Shown: positions 43,254-54,518 of the stretch, piece after piece
Position numbering within the stretch: the first letter of the stretch is position 1
How the letters are laid out: each line of letters starts with the position of its first letter
NCBI RefSeq assembly: GCF_963675165.1
Contig: NC_087379.1
Span: 2,050,201 to 2,114,200 of the forward strand
DNA length: 64,000 nt
Direction: 5' to 3'
Source: Halichondria panicea
Lineage: Eukaryota > Porifera > Demospongiae > Suberitida > Halichondriidae
Translations under genes and position numbers: made by a program
Notes under the pieces: model-generated
What the model saw: only the letters and a program-made list of their open reading frames with translations
Databases searched by the model: none
What the model was told of the DNA's origin: nothing

Positions 43254-43550
43254 CTGGAACAACGCAATAGAGAGCTAGCTAAGCTGATGTACAAAGATAG
43301 AAAATAGATGTAAAAGAAAAAGGGGATTCCCCAGATTCATGCTGTTTAACGCCAGTTAAACATAGTTAGATCATGTTTGTCATAAATACGACAATCTGAT
43401 TGGTTAGAGGAAATGTTCTATCCAATTTAGAAAATCATGTACTTCAATAGAAAATCATGTACTTCACTTAGAAAATCATGTAGCAAAGATTAGATAAGAA
43501 AATTCAAATCTGATTGGCTAAAAACTCATGGTTGCTATGATCTAAAATGC

Positions 43551-43683
43551 TTAGACACTGTTTAGGAAGTTTCCACATGATTTAGAAGTCCTCAGGGCTA
43601 GTAGAACCCTCACTGCGTTCGGGATACTACAACCAGCCCTTTGGGCTTTTAAATCATGTAGAAACTTCCTAAACAGTGTCTAA
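43551..43683. mobile_element. MITE, TTAGACACTGTTTAGGAAG ends
   Basis: 34-base inverted repeats (TTAGACACTGTTTAGGAAGT ... ACTTCCTAAACAGTGTCTAA, one base offset), with a loop rich in GGGCT/AGCCC pairs. Confidence 0.75.
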
Positions 43684-43699
43684 CTATTATTTATATCCC

Positions 43700-44110
43700 G
43701 TTGCTACGTTGTTGCCAAGTGCAATATGCAGCATAATGCACTGCTGAAAGTCATAATGCACTGACCGCAAAGTCGTAATGCACTAACCACAAAACGCCCC
43801 TCTGGCATTAGACAATTAAATTAAATTAAAATTAATACGCATGAGAAATAACAAGTATCAAAGTATGTCCAGCCATGCAGGAATGAATGTTCAGCACTGC
43901 TGGAGTTTCTTCTTTGCAACCATGCAGGTTTTAAAATTGTCCAAGATTTCATTTTGTGGAAGATTCTGTGTTCCTAGATCGACCTAGTCCTCGACCTTGT
44001 GATGCATGTCAATTCTGCTTCACCGTAGCACTAGAAGTGGCTCTTTTTGCTGGGGGCATGAGCTGTTTTGCAGCAGTGTAGAAGCGAGCTTTCTTGGCTT
44101 GGTTATGAGG
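43700..44110 (-). repeat. Interspersed 400-bp repeat, copy 2
   Basis: Reverse-complement match of 19770-20170, including CCCCTCTGGCATTAGAC and TTTCTTCTTTGCAACCATG. Confidence 0.6.
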
Positions 44111-44143
44111 CCGAGCGTAGACCACCAGCAGCTAATGTATTCA

Positions 44144-44256
44144 TAGCCTCGATCCCAGGCCGAGTTTTCGCTTTTATAACGGGTTAGGTGAACAACTACC
44201 AGTAGTTGTTTGCCTAACCGTTATAAAAGCGAAAACTCGGCCTGGGATCGAAGCTA
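44144..44256. mobile_element. Near-perfect 113-bp palindrome, TAGCCTCG family
   Basis: Arms TAGCCTCGATCCCAGGCCGA and the complement ending GGGATCGAAGCTA pair over about 50 bases (GTTTTCGCTTTTATAACGG included). The termini are the same as those of the 1.1-kb element at 54754-55850, so this is its internally deleted form. Confidence 0.85.
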
Positions 44257-44420
44257 ATGTGTAGTGGGGTGGGGCTGATTCTTTGCAGCAGTAAGTGGGG
44301 CGGGGCTGTTTTGCAGCACCAGAAGTGGGGTGGGGCTGTTTTGCAGATTTCAGCGTTGGAACTCCAACAATTTTGTGTCAAGCCATTTGTCGGTCATGCC
44401 AATCTTATACGCTGAGAATA

Positions 44421-44586
44421 CAGAGGTTTTCAGGTAGGTTGAGGGAATACTTCAGAGTGTAAAAGTACTCATGCATAAGTTGTAATTAAATTATTGTGTA
44501 CTGTGCTGTATGTACATCCAACAGTAAACTATGCATGAGTAACTTTACACTCTGAAGCATTCCCTCAACGTACCTGAAAACCTCTG
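44421..44586. mobile_element. MITE, CAGAGGTTTTCAGGTA ends, TA duplication
   Basis: Inverted repeats CAGAGGTTTTCAGGTAGGTT / ACGTACCTGAAAACCTCTG with the CTTCAGAGTGTAAA inner arm; TA at 44419-44420 and 44587-44588. Confidence 0.8.
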
Positions 44587-44654
44587 TACTGGCGTCTAGA
44601 AGAAAGAAGAGATGGAGCTGTGTCTAGAGTTGTCTCTGTCTTTTTTTGTGCAGT

Positions 44655-47230
44655 TTATTATTATTATTATGTGAACTTTACAGCTATGCACAAAAGAAAT
44701 TAAGTGAAAAGATTGGGTGAGAGGAAATAGCTGACAGATTTACTCCAACATTGGAGCAGCTGATGTATATTATATAATCTATAGAGTGATAAGAATAGTT
44801 AACAGAGGAGCCTATAAAAATGACATTTAGAGCATGGGCAAACCATATGAAAGGAACATAAGTTATTTGTGTCAAAGTTTTCTAGAAAATCTGACACTAA
44901 AAAGTCCGAAGTCTTTTTCTTGATTGTTCCTAGAGATAAATCTAGATTTATTAAATTCGACGGCAATTTATTCCATACTTTTGCAATTCTAATGAAGTAG
45001 AAGTGTCTTGAATAGTTATTTCTAGCAAATTTAATTTGAAGGGAATGGCCTGAGCAGCCTGCCCTGGTTTTGGATGAAGTGAAAGATACTAGTTCTCTTA
45101 TATCATCTGACTGCTGCTGCATACATTTCACAATAAACATGATATCTTGCAGTTCAAACCATCTCATGAGGGGCAATAACTTTAATTTGCAGAGTCTTGC
45201 TTTGTAGTCTGATACATAATCATTAAGGATATATTTGATGGCTCTGCGTTGCACTTTTTCTAGTCCTTTATTAATTTAGGTCTCCACAACTGCGAGCAAT
45301 ATGTTAAGTGAGTTCTGACAAGAGACAGATATATTGTTTCTTTAAATTAGTTGAATAGTTTGTTGGAATGATTCTTCTAATAAGATTGAGTGACATGTAA
45401 GCCTTTCCACATATTTTACTATGCTGTTGAGACCATGAGAGATCTTGCGTAACTGTTATCCCTAAATCACGATAAGAATTGACTTGTTCTATGGTGTTAT
45501 CCTGAACAGAGTAATGACTAGTTTCTTCAGTTTGCTTCAACGATAGTCTAATAGTTTTGCATTTGGACACATTGAGTCCGATATTTCACTTTTCACACCA
45601 TAAACTCAAACCATTCAAATCATCTTGCATAAGAATTTCGTCCCTTGTATCTCTAAAGGATTTCAACAGTTTTGTATCATCAGCGAACAAGAAACACTTA
45701 GAATTCTGGATACAGTCAGGTAAGTCATTGATGTATACTAGGAATAGTATAAGACCTAAGATACTGCCTTGTGGTACTCCAGACTTTACAGGTAACATAG
45801 TTGAGCTTTTATTTTCCATTGTTACATTATGAACTCTCTGTAACAAATATTCCTTGAACCAAAGCCATAATGGGGGGCTGTTATTCCTAATTTCCAAAGC
45901 TTGAAAAGTACCTTAAGGTTGGTATTATTGGCGGGTACTAATTTTAGCGGTTTGCTGAGATACTGCATTTGGCGGGTACTAATTTTAGCGATTTGAAATA
46001 ACTAGACTGGCGACGCGACGATATTACTCTCTAATTGTACGTAATGTTGACGTGTTTGTATTATTAGCGAGTGGTTGATTTAGCGAAAAAATGTCAATTC
46101 GCTAAATTCGCTAAAATAACAACCCGACCTTAAGGTAACTCATTATGACCAACGGAGTCAAAAGCTTTTTTAAAATCTAAATAAACAGCATCAACAGCAC
46201 AGCTATTTTCAATTTCTTCTTGGATAAAAGCATAGGAACACAACAATTGAGATAAGCAAGATCTATTCTTCAAGAATCCATGTTGACATTTAGAGATTTT
46301 GCCTTTAATGAAATCTATAATTTTATCATAGACCAGCCTCTCAAGCACCTTTCCTACAATGCACAACAAAGATCGTTGAAAGCAGAGACTATGGAGGACA
46401 TGTCAGAGAGTGGACAGCCCTTATACATGATGTATTGCATATATATATATTTGGTCTATTGTCGCTTAAGCTGCTAATATAGCTGTATAGCTTCTTCGGT
46501 TGCTTATTGAAGGTTTTAGTTAGACCTGTTATGAATGTGCTCTTGGCCTCCATCATTTGAGAGGTTAAGTTATTTTCCACTTCCACAAGCTTGTTGAGTA
46601 GATAGGGTGTGCTTGAAGATCCAATACGTTTCCTTAAAGACTTGACTTTATTTAGGTTGTGTCTGATCTCAGAGGTAAACCATCTAGGAGATGTGACAGT
46701 AGGGATCCTTAACTTGGGAACAAATTGAAGGCAAGCATTGGTAATAATGTCTTTAGTGAGATTCCAGGAGTAACATGGTTGTAGAACTGATACATCCTCA
46801 AGTTGGTAATAGACATCCTCCATAAAGCCTAATAAGCCTTCTTTGTCTACCTTGGAGTAGTTTAACACGTAATCACAATTGTTTTTTTGATGAAGTTGGT
46901 TATTCCTCTTAGAAAGAAAAACAAATGTTATGAAAAAGTGATCTGAATGTAGCCTACGTTGAGAAGTATTCACTTCTAAATTGACTATTCTCTGGGGAAC
47001 ATTTGTTGCTATTATGTCCAAGATATTGCCATGTATGTGGGTAGGCTCTGTAACCAATTGTACTAAATTAAGTGAGAAGAGCGTATCACAAAGTGATGAG
47101 GAAAAATGAGAACTTGCAGTCATGATAGACCAAATAATGTCAGGACAATTAAAATCTCCAAGCAGTAGTGTAGGTTTAGAAGTATCAAGTGATGTGATGG
47201 CCGTTAAAACATTGTTTAGATATGTATTGT
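44655..47230 (-). mobile_element. CR1/jockey-type LINE relic
   Basis: Minus strand, 5' to 3': end of the endonuclease (LLLGDFNCPDI, then LVTEPTHIHGNILDIIATN, 47123-47190 side); a linker; reverse transcriptase (GKVLERLVYDKI, CQHGFLKNRSCLSQL, YLDFKKAFDSVGHN; then GVPQGSILG, the FADD catalytic box near 45680, YRDLGITVTQDLSW); then the C-terminal part (RRAIKYILNDY, FFYFIRIAKVWNKLP-like). It ends in an (ATT)n tail at 44656-44672. Broken by stops, a deletion between 46389 and 46370, and the MITE at 45911-46135. 5' truncated. Confidence 0.85.
45911..46135. mobile_element. MITE with CCTTAAGGT ends in LINE, TA duplication
   Basis: Termini CCTTAAGGTTGG and CCGACCTTAAGG, TA at 45909-45910 and 46136-46137. 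The interior repeats GGCGGGTACTAATTTTAGCG twice. It interrupts the LINE reverse transcriptase after the GHNELP region, so it is younger than the LINE. Confidence 0.82.
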
Positions 47231-47279
47231 GTTACTATATATGACAGTGTTATGTTGCTATGCCCTCGGGATATAAACT

Positions 47280-47395
47280 AGTTATAACACGTGCACTCGG
47301 GCTGCATGGCATATATTGCACTCAGCCCTCGGGGCTGGCGCCCTCGTGCTTCAGTGCAATATATTCCGTACATCCCTTGTGCCCGTGTTATAACT
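47280..47395. repeat. Foldback repeat, AGTTATAACACG family
   Basis: Arms AGTTATAACACGTGCACTCG and TTGTGCCCGTGTTATAACT, inner pair GGCATATATTGCACT / AGTGCAATATATTCC, loop CCCTCGGGGCTGGCGCCCTC. Second copy of the 19415 family; it sits at the 5' break of the LINE. Confidence 0.75.
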
Positions 47396-48058
47396 ATAAC
47401 TTAACTAGGGAATGGATTCGGGGGCGTAGTCCAGAAAAGATAAAAGGGGAGGGGCTGCTCGGGTGCAGTATCACTGTAAAGGTGTTATCAACGAAGGGGT
47501 ACAAGGGTAGCTAAGAAACGGGGGCCTGAGGGTCCTGGTAACAGTAACAATGCTCCCATTGGTCAGGGAGAGTATAGGTATCTAAGGGAACGAGAGGTAT
47601 AACCAGTTGCCAGGCTTCACTCTCAAGCTGTGTAAAGTGCATGGCCTCTCGGTTCTCGGAAATCCCATCCACCACCACCTTTTTTGTCCCATGAGTAGGA
47701 GTAATGTTGTCTACTATACTTACCTCATGGGACCAGTGCTGGAGGCATATTTAGTCGTATGTATATGGGCAAGATCCTGCTTCTCAGTTTAGAGGGTTTA
47801 GGCTATCAGGCATCCTAAAATTAGGCCATCCAAGTATATTTTCGCAATGGATGGAGGGGAAAAATAGGGCCAGTATATTCTAGGCCATTAGATATATTTT
47901 CAGGCAATGTAAGTGATGCTATATGACAGCAGGATTTATAGGTGGCAGGATCTGCAGATGATTTATGCCTACCAGCACGCCCCCCACAATAGGAGCCATG
48001 TGGAGCTATCCACATGGTTTTGTGTGTCTTAGAAAGTATATCAGATCAGTGAAACTAG
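47396..48058. other. Intergenic, no gene recognised
   Basis: Unique sequence with one good minus-strand donor context (CATGAG|GTAAGTATAG near 47723) but no supported exon. Confidence 0.4.
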
Positions 48059-48262
48059 TTAATGGTAATAAACTAACGCATGCGCATGCACTATCACCGT
48101 GCAATAGGTTAACTGATCTTTTAGCCTACATCTCATCCAATTCAGAGTTGTGCTGTATGTTTTGTCATGTTTCTCTGCCAGCATTGAAGCTAGTTTCTTG
48201 TAGACAATAGCTGCAGCCGGACCCATACCTCCAGCAGCAGAGAAAACCAAAGGCGTAAATAT
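48059..48262 (-). pseudogene. Retroelement-associated C-terminal fragment
   Basis: The minus strand reads VFSAAGGMGPAAAIVYKKLASMLAEKH and then STTLNWMRCRLKDQL. This resembles the conserved tail (SGGMGxAAxxxYKRLASL...WLRCxLSF) found at the end of predicted reverse-transcriptase proteins in sponge and cnidarian genomes, from recall. Only the tail remains. Confidence 0.4.
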
Positions 48263-48383
48263 GCAATAGGTACCAGGCCGTATTTTAATCGGCCTGGAAT
48301 CGAGGCTAGGCTAGGATCAAACTAATTGGGTGGAGCCCACCAACCCACCAAGGTCAAGAACTTAGTCGATCCCCTGTGAAATC

Positions 48384-48414
48384 ATAGATAAAGAACTCTT
48401 CTTTATCTATGATG
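48384..48414. repeat. Short hairpin TCATAGATAAAGAA
   Basis: A 14-base arm, a three-base loop and a perfect complementary arm; flanked by unique sequence. Confidence 0.7.
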
Positions 48415-48870
48415 AAATAACCTGCGTTTCCAATCCATATATCCCTCCTCGTCCCCAGGCTTTACTTTTTCTTGTTCTTGTCTAGCCTCCTTTACTTTTA
48501 GAATGAGTTAATTAACATTACATTGTGCTGTACATGAGAGTAAAGGAAATTGATGGAAAACAAAATTAACTAGTTCAAGCTGGCGCTGTGCTAATGCCTA
48601 GCACCTCTCGCCATGTTTTTGCTTTCGCTCAAAAGTATTAGAGTGTTATAGAAAAGTGTTATAGAAAGGTTAATAATTTGCAATAATTATGATTTCAAAT
48701 TGGTGTTAGCAATTGTATTAAACACAGTAACGAATTGAAAATAATGTTGGTTTGTGGCTTACCTGGACCTCAACAAAGAAGATGATTCTGATTCTGATTC
48801 TCTTAACTTGGTATTGAGCGCGCATGCGCATTAGATCTACATCCAGGAATAGGGGTGTGTCTGCAAGTTC

Positions 48871-49820
48871 CAAAGCGACTAAATACTCCAAAGTACTTTG
48901 ACCTCTAGAATAAATAAATTCTGTGCATGCGCATACAATTTAAAACTGTGTACATGTACAGGCGGCTGGCTCTGTCTTATAGCTTCATACTCCTACTCTC
49001 TCCTCTCTCCTCCTCCTTCTATATAGCGGAGTCTTACAAGGTAATGGTGGCTGGTATGAAGAATAGTGGCTAGGGTCACAAGTGCTGGTGGAATGAAGAA
49101 TGGAATGGTGGCTACAAGTTCTGGTGTGAATTAGAATGGTGGCTGATTGTGATTTTGAAATGGATGTTCATTAATTGAGTGTCATGACGAACTTTGGTAT
49201 CTATACAATAGAGCTAGTGCTCATAATCCTTGCCAGTACATGTATGGACTTTTTAGCGTCAGATTTTCTAGAAACTTAAGTTATGTTCCTTTCCTTTGGT
49301 TTGCCCATGCTCTAAATGTCATCTATAGGCTCTGAGTTTTGCTCTGTTTACCACTCTAATCACTCTATATCAGCTGCTCCAATATTGGAGTAAGTCTGTC
49401 AGCTATTTACTTATTCACCCAATTTTTAAAGCCTACTCAATTTCTTTTGCAAAGCTGTTTCACATGAAATAATAATATCATTTATATAGCCATGCATGCA
49501 GTGCCACCAGTTTATATGAACATGATTCATTATAATAAATAATAAGTGCATGCAGCATCAGCAATTGCGATAGCACACACATAACTGCAAACCAATTAAT
49601 GATCATTGCATCCCTCTGGATTGGATTCGGAGTTGACACACAGATATATTTGATGCTAGTGCTGCTGCCTAATGAGGAACACAGTCAATCTGAACCTACT
49701 CACTCACCAGTGCAGTCAAGTCAGCAGGGTCTGAACTGAATCATTCCCATTTCAACGGCGGCCTAAAAACGAGGCTATTACTCCAAAGGTCAAAGTACTT
49801 TGGAGTGTTTAGCTTCACTC
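48871..49820. mobile_element. hAT-like non-autonomous element, 8-bp duplication
   Basis: Target duplication GCAAGTTC at 48863-48870 and 49821-49828. Inverted ends share CTAAAYACTCCAAAGTACTTTGACC. The interior has direct repeats of GGAATGGTGGCTAC type and carries a LINE 3' fragment (49258-49480). Comparison with the unsplit copy at 14706 gives the empty site. Confidence 0.75.
49258..49480 (+). mobile_element. LINE 3'-end fragment (same family as 44655 LINE)
   Basis: Plus-strand sequence matches the reverse complement of 44690-44900: GGTTTGCCCATGCTCTAAATGTCAT, ATCAGCTGCTCCAATATTGG (written here in parts) and TGACAGCTATTT-like blocks, ending in ATAATAATA. Carried inside the hAT-like element. 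Confidence 0.75.
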
Positions 49821-50167
49821 GCAAGTTCAACCATAATAATGGCTACTAAAATAGCTAGCTTCTTTAGCAGCTCTTTCTAACTCTTGTAGCCAACAAAAAG
49901 CTAGCGCTTAAGGCTAACTCATAAGTTGAATAGAAAGTTTGTGCGAACAGATGATGCTATGAAAGATTCTAAAGAGACTGCAACAGCCTTCAATGTGAGT
50001 CTAGCCATAACTCGAGAAAGAAGCTTTAGTTTGCTAATCCACGAATCAAAATCCAAGAGAACGTGGCTAGAAGCCTATAGAAGCTGTTAGTTTTCGTCGC
50101 ATTGTAACCGTTGAGCAGTTACAGCTGGAACAGACAGACAGACACACGCACAGTCAGCTCATAGATA

Positions 50168-51356
50168 GTAGAGGAGAGGGATTGGAAACGCATGCGTGGG
50201 ACTCAGTACAATTTCGGCCCATCCGTGTCTCGCCTACGCCCACGCAATGCTGTAGCGGTAACTGAAGCAAGGCATCTTTTTAGAAGGACAGAGAAGTGCC
50301 TTGGCCTCAGGGATATTGCACAGGGCTATGCCAGTTAGTACTATGCTCTTAGTACCTAGTATAGTTGTAACCTTAACCTAGAAGTGTCTACTAAAGGAGT
50401 TTCATGAGTTTTTTTAAGCTTTCCTTGACTGGCTGAGGATTGTGGGATTTTTTTATCTCTCCAAAAAGAAGTACAGCCTGTTTGAGATTGAAGACAAGTA
50501 CAGTGGTATGTTAAGTGTTTTTTAAATGTAACAACTTTGTGATTGACTCTCCATGGTAGTATTTGCTGACAAATTTATTATCACACTCATGACTTTCACT
50601 TGTGGGATTTTGTGGAAGTGTAGGTGTTGAAGTAGCAAATGTATATAGGCTAGAAGTGACCCTTTAATGTTACTACATGATATTGTACACTTTATTTGTA
50701 GTTATACAAATGGATCGGCAAGTTTTTTGGGGAAGAGTTATGAGAGAATAAACGACAGAAGTGTCAGTTGTGGAAGACCCAAGGTAACTGTTATCTCAAA
50801 CTGATACTGTTTTTAATCTCAGATTGTGTGCATCTGATGATACTTCTTCAGAGTTTACATCGGCAGACTGTAGAACGTTCACTGAACCACTATATACCAA
50901 AGAGGACGTTCAAGAAAATTGAATCATTATTTCTGTCTTTACATCACGAGTAGACATACAATAATTATGTTAAATTGTTTGTATAATGAATTGTTTATGA
51001 TCTAGATCTATAAAAGAGAAGTTAACATGTTCTTGAACTTCTATTAACACTGTGTCTGATACCACTGTAAACTATTTCATACAATGGCGAAAACTCCTCT
51101 AATACTAACTTCTGAAACACGAATGGAAGCTAGTAGCCTAACTTGATCCTAGTAGCCTTCCTGCCTGTCTCATGTCTCTTTCTGGCTAGTCAGTAGTAGC
51201 CTTCCTGCCTGTCTTTTGGCTGTTAAAGATTAAAATACTAAAATTATCATAGGACAAAGGTCAATTTCTAGTGACGGAGGCAGGAAAGGAAGAAATTTAA
51301 CCGTGACACGCATGGGCCGGGCATTTACGTATGCGTTTCCAATCCCTCTCCTCTAC
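50168..51356. mobile_element. 1.2-kb element, GTAGAGGAGAGGGATTGG ends, TA duplication
   Basis: Ends GTAGAGGAGAGGGATTGGAA and its complement, flanked by TA (50166-50167, 51357-51358). The interior has no intact coding region; the open frame 50768-50953 is short and unrecognised. GGGATTGGAAACG also occurs at 27202, 40667 and 34150-like sites, so the family is dispersed. Confidence 0.72.
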
Positions 51357-51358
51357 TA

Positions 51359-51993
51359 CAGGGATTTGAGGAGGATTTGAGGAGTTCTTGCAACTGTAAT
51401 GTCGAGAGCGGAAGTACCTGTCATGTGACAGTTACGTAATTCTGGGTCATTCCAAACCAATTTTTCTCCAATAAAGCATTTAGGCCTTATTTATTTTGGG
51501 AAAAAATCGACCTATACAGGCTTTGCTCTGCATCTGCAAGCCTTTGCACCACAGCTAGCTAGCTAGCTAAAGCTATCCTTGAGCATTTCCAATCGTTTTG
51601 TGAGCTACTACTATTAGTCTGTCACACAACCTGTGTCACAGAACTGTGTATCCAGCTGCTAAGAGAGATTTTACTGAGACTTAGTGCCACTAGTCTCAGT
51701 AAAGTCACTAGTAATGATACACTTTTCAACAGCTTACGGGCAGGCTGGGGCAAGTAGTAGCTCACAAAACGATTAGAATCTCAAGGATAGCTTCAGCTGC
51801 ATGCATGCATGCTGTGGTGGTGCAAAGCCTTTGCCAAAGCTTACAATGTTTTCCCAGTTTAATAAATTAAATGGGCTCTATTGGAGAAAAATTGGATTTG
51901 TATGAGCCAAAATTTAATCTTGTTACATAACGGTTCATGTGACAGGTACTTCCGCTCTCGACATCACAGTTGCAAGAACTCCTCAAATCCCTG
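51359..51993. mobile_element. 635-bp foldback MITE, CAGGGATTTGAGGAG ends, TA duplication
   Basis: Almost the whole element is a hairpin: CAGGGATTTGAGGAG, TTGCAACTGT, GTCGAGAGCGGAAGTACCTG and CCAATTTTTCTCCAATA all recur inverted on the right. TA at 51357-51358 and 51994-51995. It abuts the preceding element and shares one TA with it. Confidence 0.82.
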
Positions 51994-52138
51994 TATCTAT
52001 GGTCAGCTTTACCGTATCCCTCGTGCGGCTACGCCTCGAGGCATAATTATACACATGCAGGACTTATAATTATATATGACATTGTGCTATTATACACGAA
52101 ACGAAAAACAACAACATAATATATAGGGTAGATCTATA

Positions 52139-53612
52139 TCAGTCTTCCAGTTCAATATCAGGAAATGGCTCCTCTGACTCTCCACCACGTAGAGTATTGA
52201 CAGTAATGAAAGGTGGATTTATTACAACCATGAGAATATTAAAGCATCCTGAGATTTGGTGAAGAATTTTTTCAGGTATTTCCATTAGGTGGAGCAATAC
52301 AAATCGACAAGACAACTCCAGCAGCATGCAATATGGAATGGGTATAATGAAATAGTTCTGTGACTCAGGGACAGCTAATAGAAAGGTTGCTGCATTAAGA
52401 GCAGCATAAACCACGATGATTCTATTTGAATCTTTGTGAGCTGTAACTGCTTTGTTGTAGCTGGGATGGGTTAACATCTGATCAGCCTTTAGGACTGGCG
52501 TCAGGCAAATCAAGATTCCTGTAAATGAGTTTACATGTAAATTGTTACTGCACTGTCTACAACCCTTTTCATCGCACTTGAATTACTAATTGTATATAGA
52601 AACTTTACAGAGCCTATCATGTGGTCTCACTGTGTACACTGTAGTGGTCGAATTATGATTATGTTCTCTCTAGCATTTCAAAAAAAATCAAACCAGATTA
52701 GTTTAAATATTAATTGTAGTTTGTGGCTTTTCACAAGTGGCTATGGTTTGTTTACTATGATAACTTACTACAAATGATGTACCGTATAGCGGGTAATTTT
52801 CGTGGGGCAAAATATTCGTGGTTTTCGTGGTTAGAGGTCTGACCACGAATATTTTACCCACGAATAGCGACCTTGCCTACCTTTACCTACAATCCAAGCA
52901 GCAACCACGAAAATATTACCCACGAAATGTCTCAATATTGCTGAACATTTTGTCCCCCGAAAATTACCCGCTATACGGTAGTTGTGAACATAATGCTGCT
53001 AACTTACCAATCAGTCAATCTTACCATTCAAAACAGCTTGGGAAACCACTGACAGAGTGGAGAACAGGTGGAGAACTTGAACGACCATGCACAGGTTACT
53101 GGTCCACTTTGATCTCACGAAAACAAACATCCTCAAAGCAGAAAGAGCACACCCAACTATAACTGCAAAGATGAACCCATTTCGCCAGATTACCCAATCT
53201 CGAATCTTTTGACGTTTGTCCCTCTTTGCTAGGTAATCCCACAAGCAGAGCAGAGTGTCAATAGTTGCTACACCATTTACAGCAAACAACAAGCAACCAA
53301 TACCAACAATGGCAATGTCAACCAGCTCGATGTGCACGTGTACCGGAGGGTGGATGGGCAAATCATCATAGTTCCATTGTACATTCAGCGTTGTAAAGAT
53401 AGTCAGTACAAAACGAAAGGCTAAGGCCAGCAGAAGTAGTGATGGTAGCCTGTAGGGGAAATTGTTTGGTATTGAAGTGCACTGAGTGTAGTAAAAGTAC
53501 AATGCTTAATACAGTGGAGTACTTATTTAGCTTTTTAGCTAGCTACTAAACCAGGTGTCGAAGCTATTTAATACCTGATTGCTTCAATGCTCAGTTGCAG
53601 AGCTGGTCCCAT
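52139..53612 (-). CDS. Orphan membrane protein, about seven helices, 280 aa
   Basis: Three exons, 53575-53612, 53025-53449 and 52139-52518, total 843 bp with consistent phases (AG|G gives Arg; G|GA gives Gly) and canonical sites (GTATTA/CTACAG, GTAAGA/TTACAG). Hydrophobic segments: about 14-33 (PSLLLLALAFRFVLTIF), 52-78 (VDIAIVGIGCLLFAVNG), 95-113 (NGFIFAVIVGCALSAL), 123-152 (CMVVQVLHLFSTLSVVS, then GILICL), 183-203 (IIVVYAALNAATFLLAV), 207-230 (FIIPIPYCMLLELSCRFVLL) and 245-260. An acidic tail ends EPFPDIELED. The seven-helix layout recalls GPCR-like proteins, but I recognise no family motif. Function unknown. Start chosen as the ATG giving a good first exon (MGPALQLSIEAI). Intron 2 carries a MITE. 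Confidence 0.75.
52782..52978. mobile_element. MITE, CCGTATAGCGGGTAATTTTC ends, TA duplication
   Basis: Exact 20-base inverted ends CCGTATAGCGGGTAATTTTC, TA at 52780-52781 and 52979-52980, in an intron of the orphan membrane gene. Rich in TTCGTGG/CCACGAA motifs. Relatives at 18711 and about 23555. Confidence 0.88.
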
Positions 53613-53844
53613 CACAGTTCAGTGCAGTCAGTGCTCCGTTGAGGATCGATTTAGGGCAGGCTATGTAACAATTAGTCTCCAGCAAAAATACAGCACCCAA
53701 GAGCTAAGATCATATCATTAGCAAGAGTGCTATCAAGTTTAAATCCTTGAAGATCTTCTTGAAAAACTCACTGTTGTTTCATGTGTTTTTTGTTTATTAT
53801 TGCCAGCTCAATATCACACCATTCAGTCATGTGATAATTATGCC

Positions 53845-54380
53845 TCGGTGCGCATGCGCAAGCGAGGTATACGGTAGTGTGTTTGTGTGTCTGTGTATCT
53901 GTGTGTGTGTGTAGACTGCTACAGCTGCTCAAGGATGAATCAAGTGCAAGTAAGAGTTTCTATAGGCTTCTAGTCATGTTTACTTGGATTTTAATTCGTG
54001 GATTTGCAAAATAATGCTTCGTTCTCGAGTTATGCCTAGTTTTGCTTACTTGGAATGCCATTGCAGCCTTTTCAGAAGAGCAAGTAGTCAAACTTGTTTA
54101 CCGAGTGTTGCTACTCTACTTAGTAGTTAGCTCTGTACTAGAACGCTAGCTATTGGTAGCTGCAAGAGTGAGAAGAGAGCTGCAAGGCTCTGCTAATGCA
54201 GCCATTAATGAACTTTTAGCATCGATCGTTTTTAACAACAATCATGGTCGATCATTACCCACTCTAAGAGTTTTTGCATGCAAATTGTTTATCATGACTT
54301 GTGTGTAAAAGCTATTAGTAGCTTTATGTTATGTAGCTTTGGCATCTCCACCGAGGCATCAGCACCTGTGGTGCTTTCAT
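53845..54380 (+). repeat. Interspersed 500-bp repeat (TGCCTCGGTG family), copy
   Basis: Begins TGCCTCGGTGCGCATGCGCA and ends CACCTGTGGTGCTTTCATT; the inverse copy is at 42130-42630. Confidence 0.8.
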
Positions 54381-54518
54381 TATAAATGAATTCCTTTGAG
54401 GTCAAAGGTGAGAATGTAAAAGCTTATCAGTGCAAGTACAGTACGTACATTGTAAGAGCTAGAGAACGCTCGCTAAAGAGAAACAGATTAATGGTGCTCT
54501 GCATCAGTGGACCAAAGT

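Larger units (their letters stand above)
43254..44143. other. Region upstream of transporter exons
   Basis: No further transporter exon recognised. Holds three direct repeats of GAAAATCATGTACTTCA (43427-43485), the MITE at 43551-43683 and the 400-bp repeat copy from 43700. Confidence 0.5.
48576..50165 (-). repeat. 608-bp interspersed repeat split by a 950-bp insertion
   Basis: 48576-48870 and 49829-50165 together are the reverse complement of 14706-15313 (CATGCGCATTAGATCTACAT, GGTTTGTGGCTTACCTGGAC, CCACGAATCAAAATCCAAGA). The break falls at GTCTGCAAGTTC, exactly where the 48871-49820 element sits. Confidence 0.8.

Noticed and set aside
52139-53612. Calling the orphan membrane protein a GPCR
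   Set aside because: About seven hydrophobic segments are seen, but no diagnostic motif of any GPCR class was recognised.
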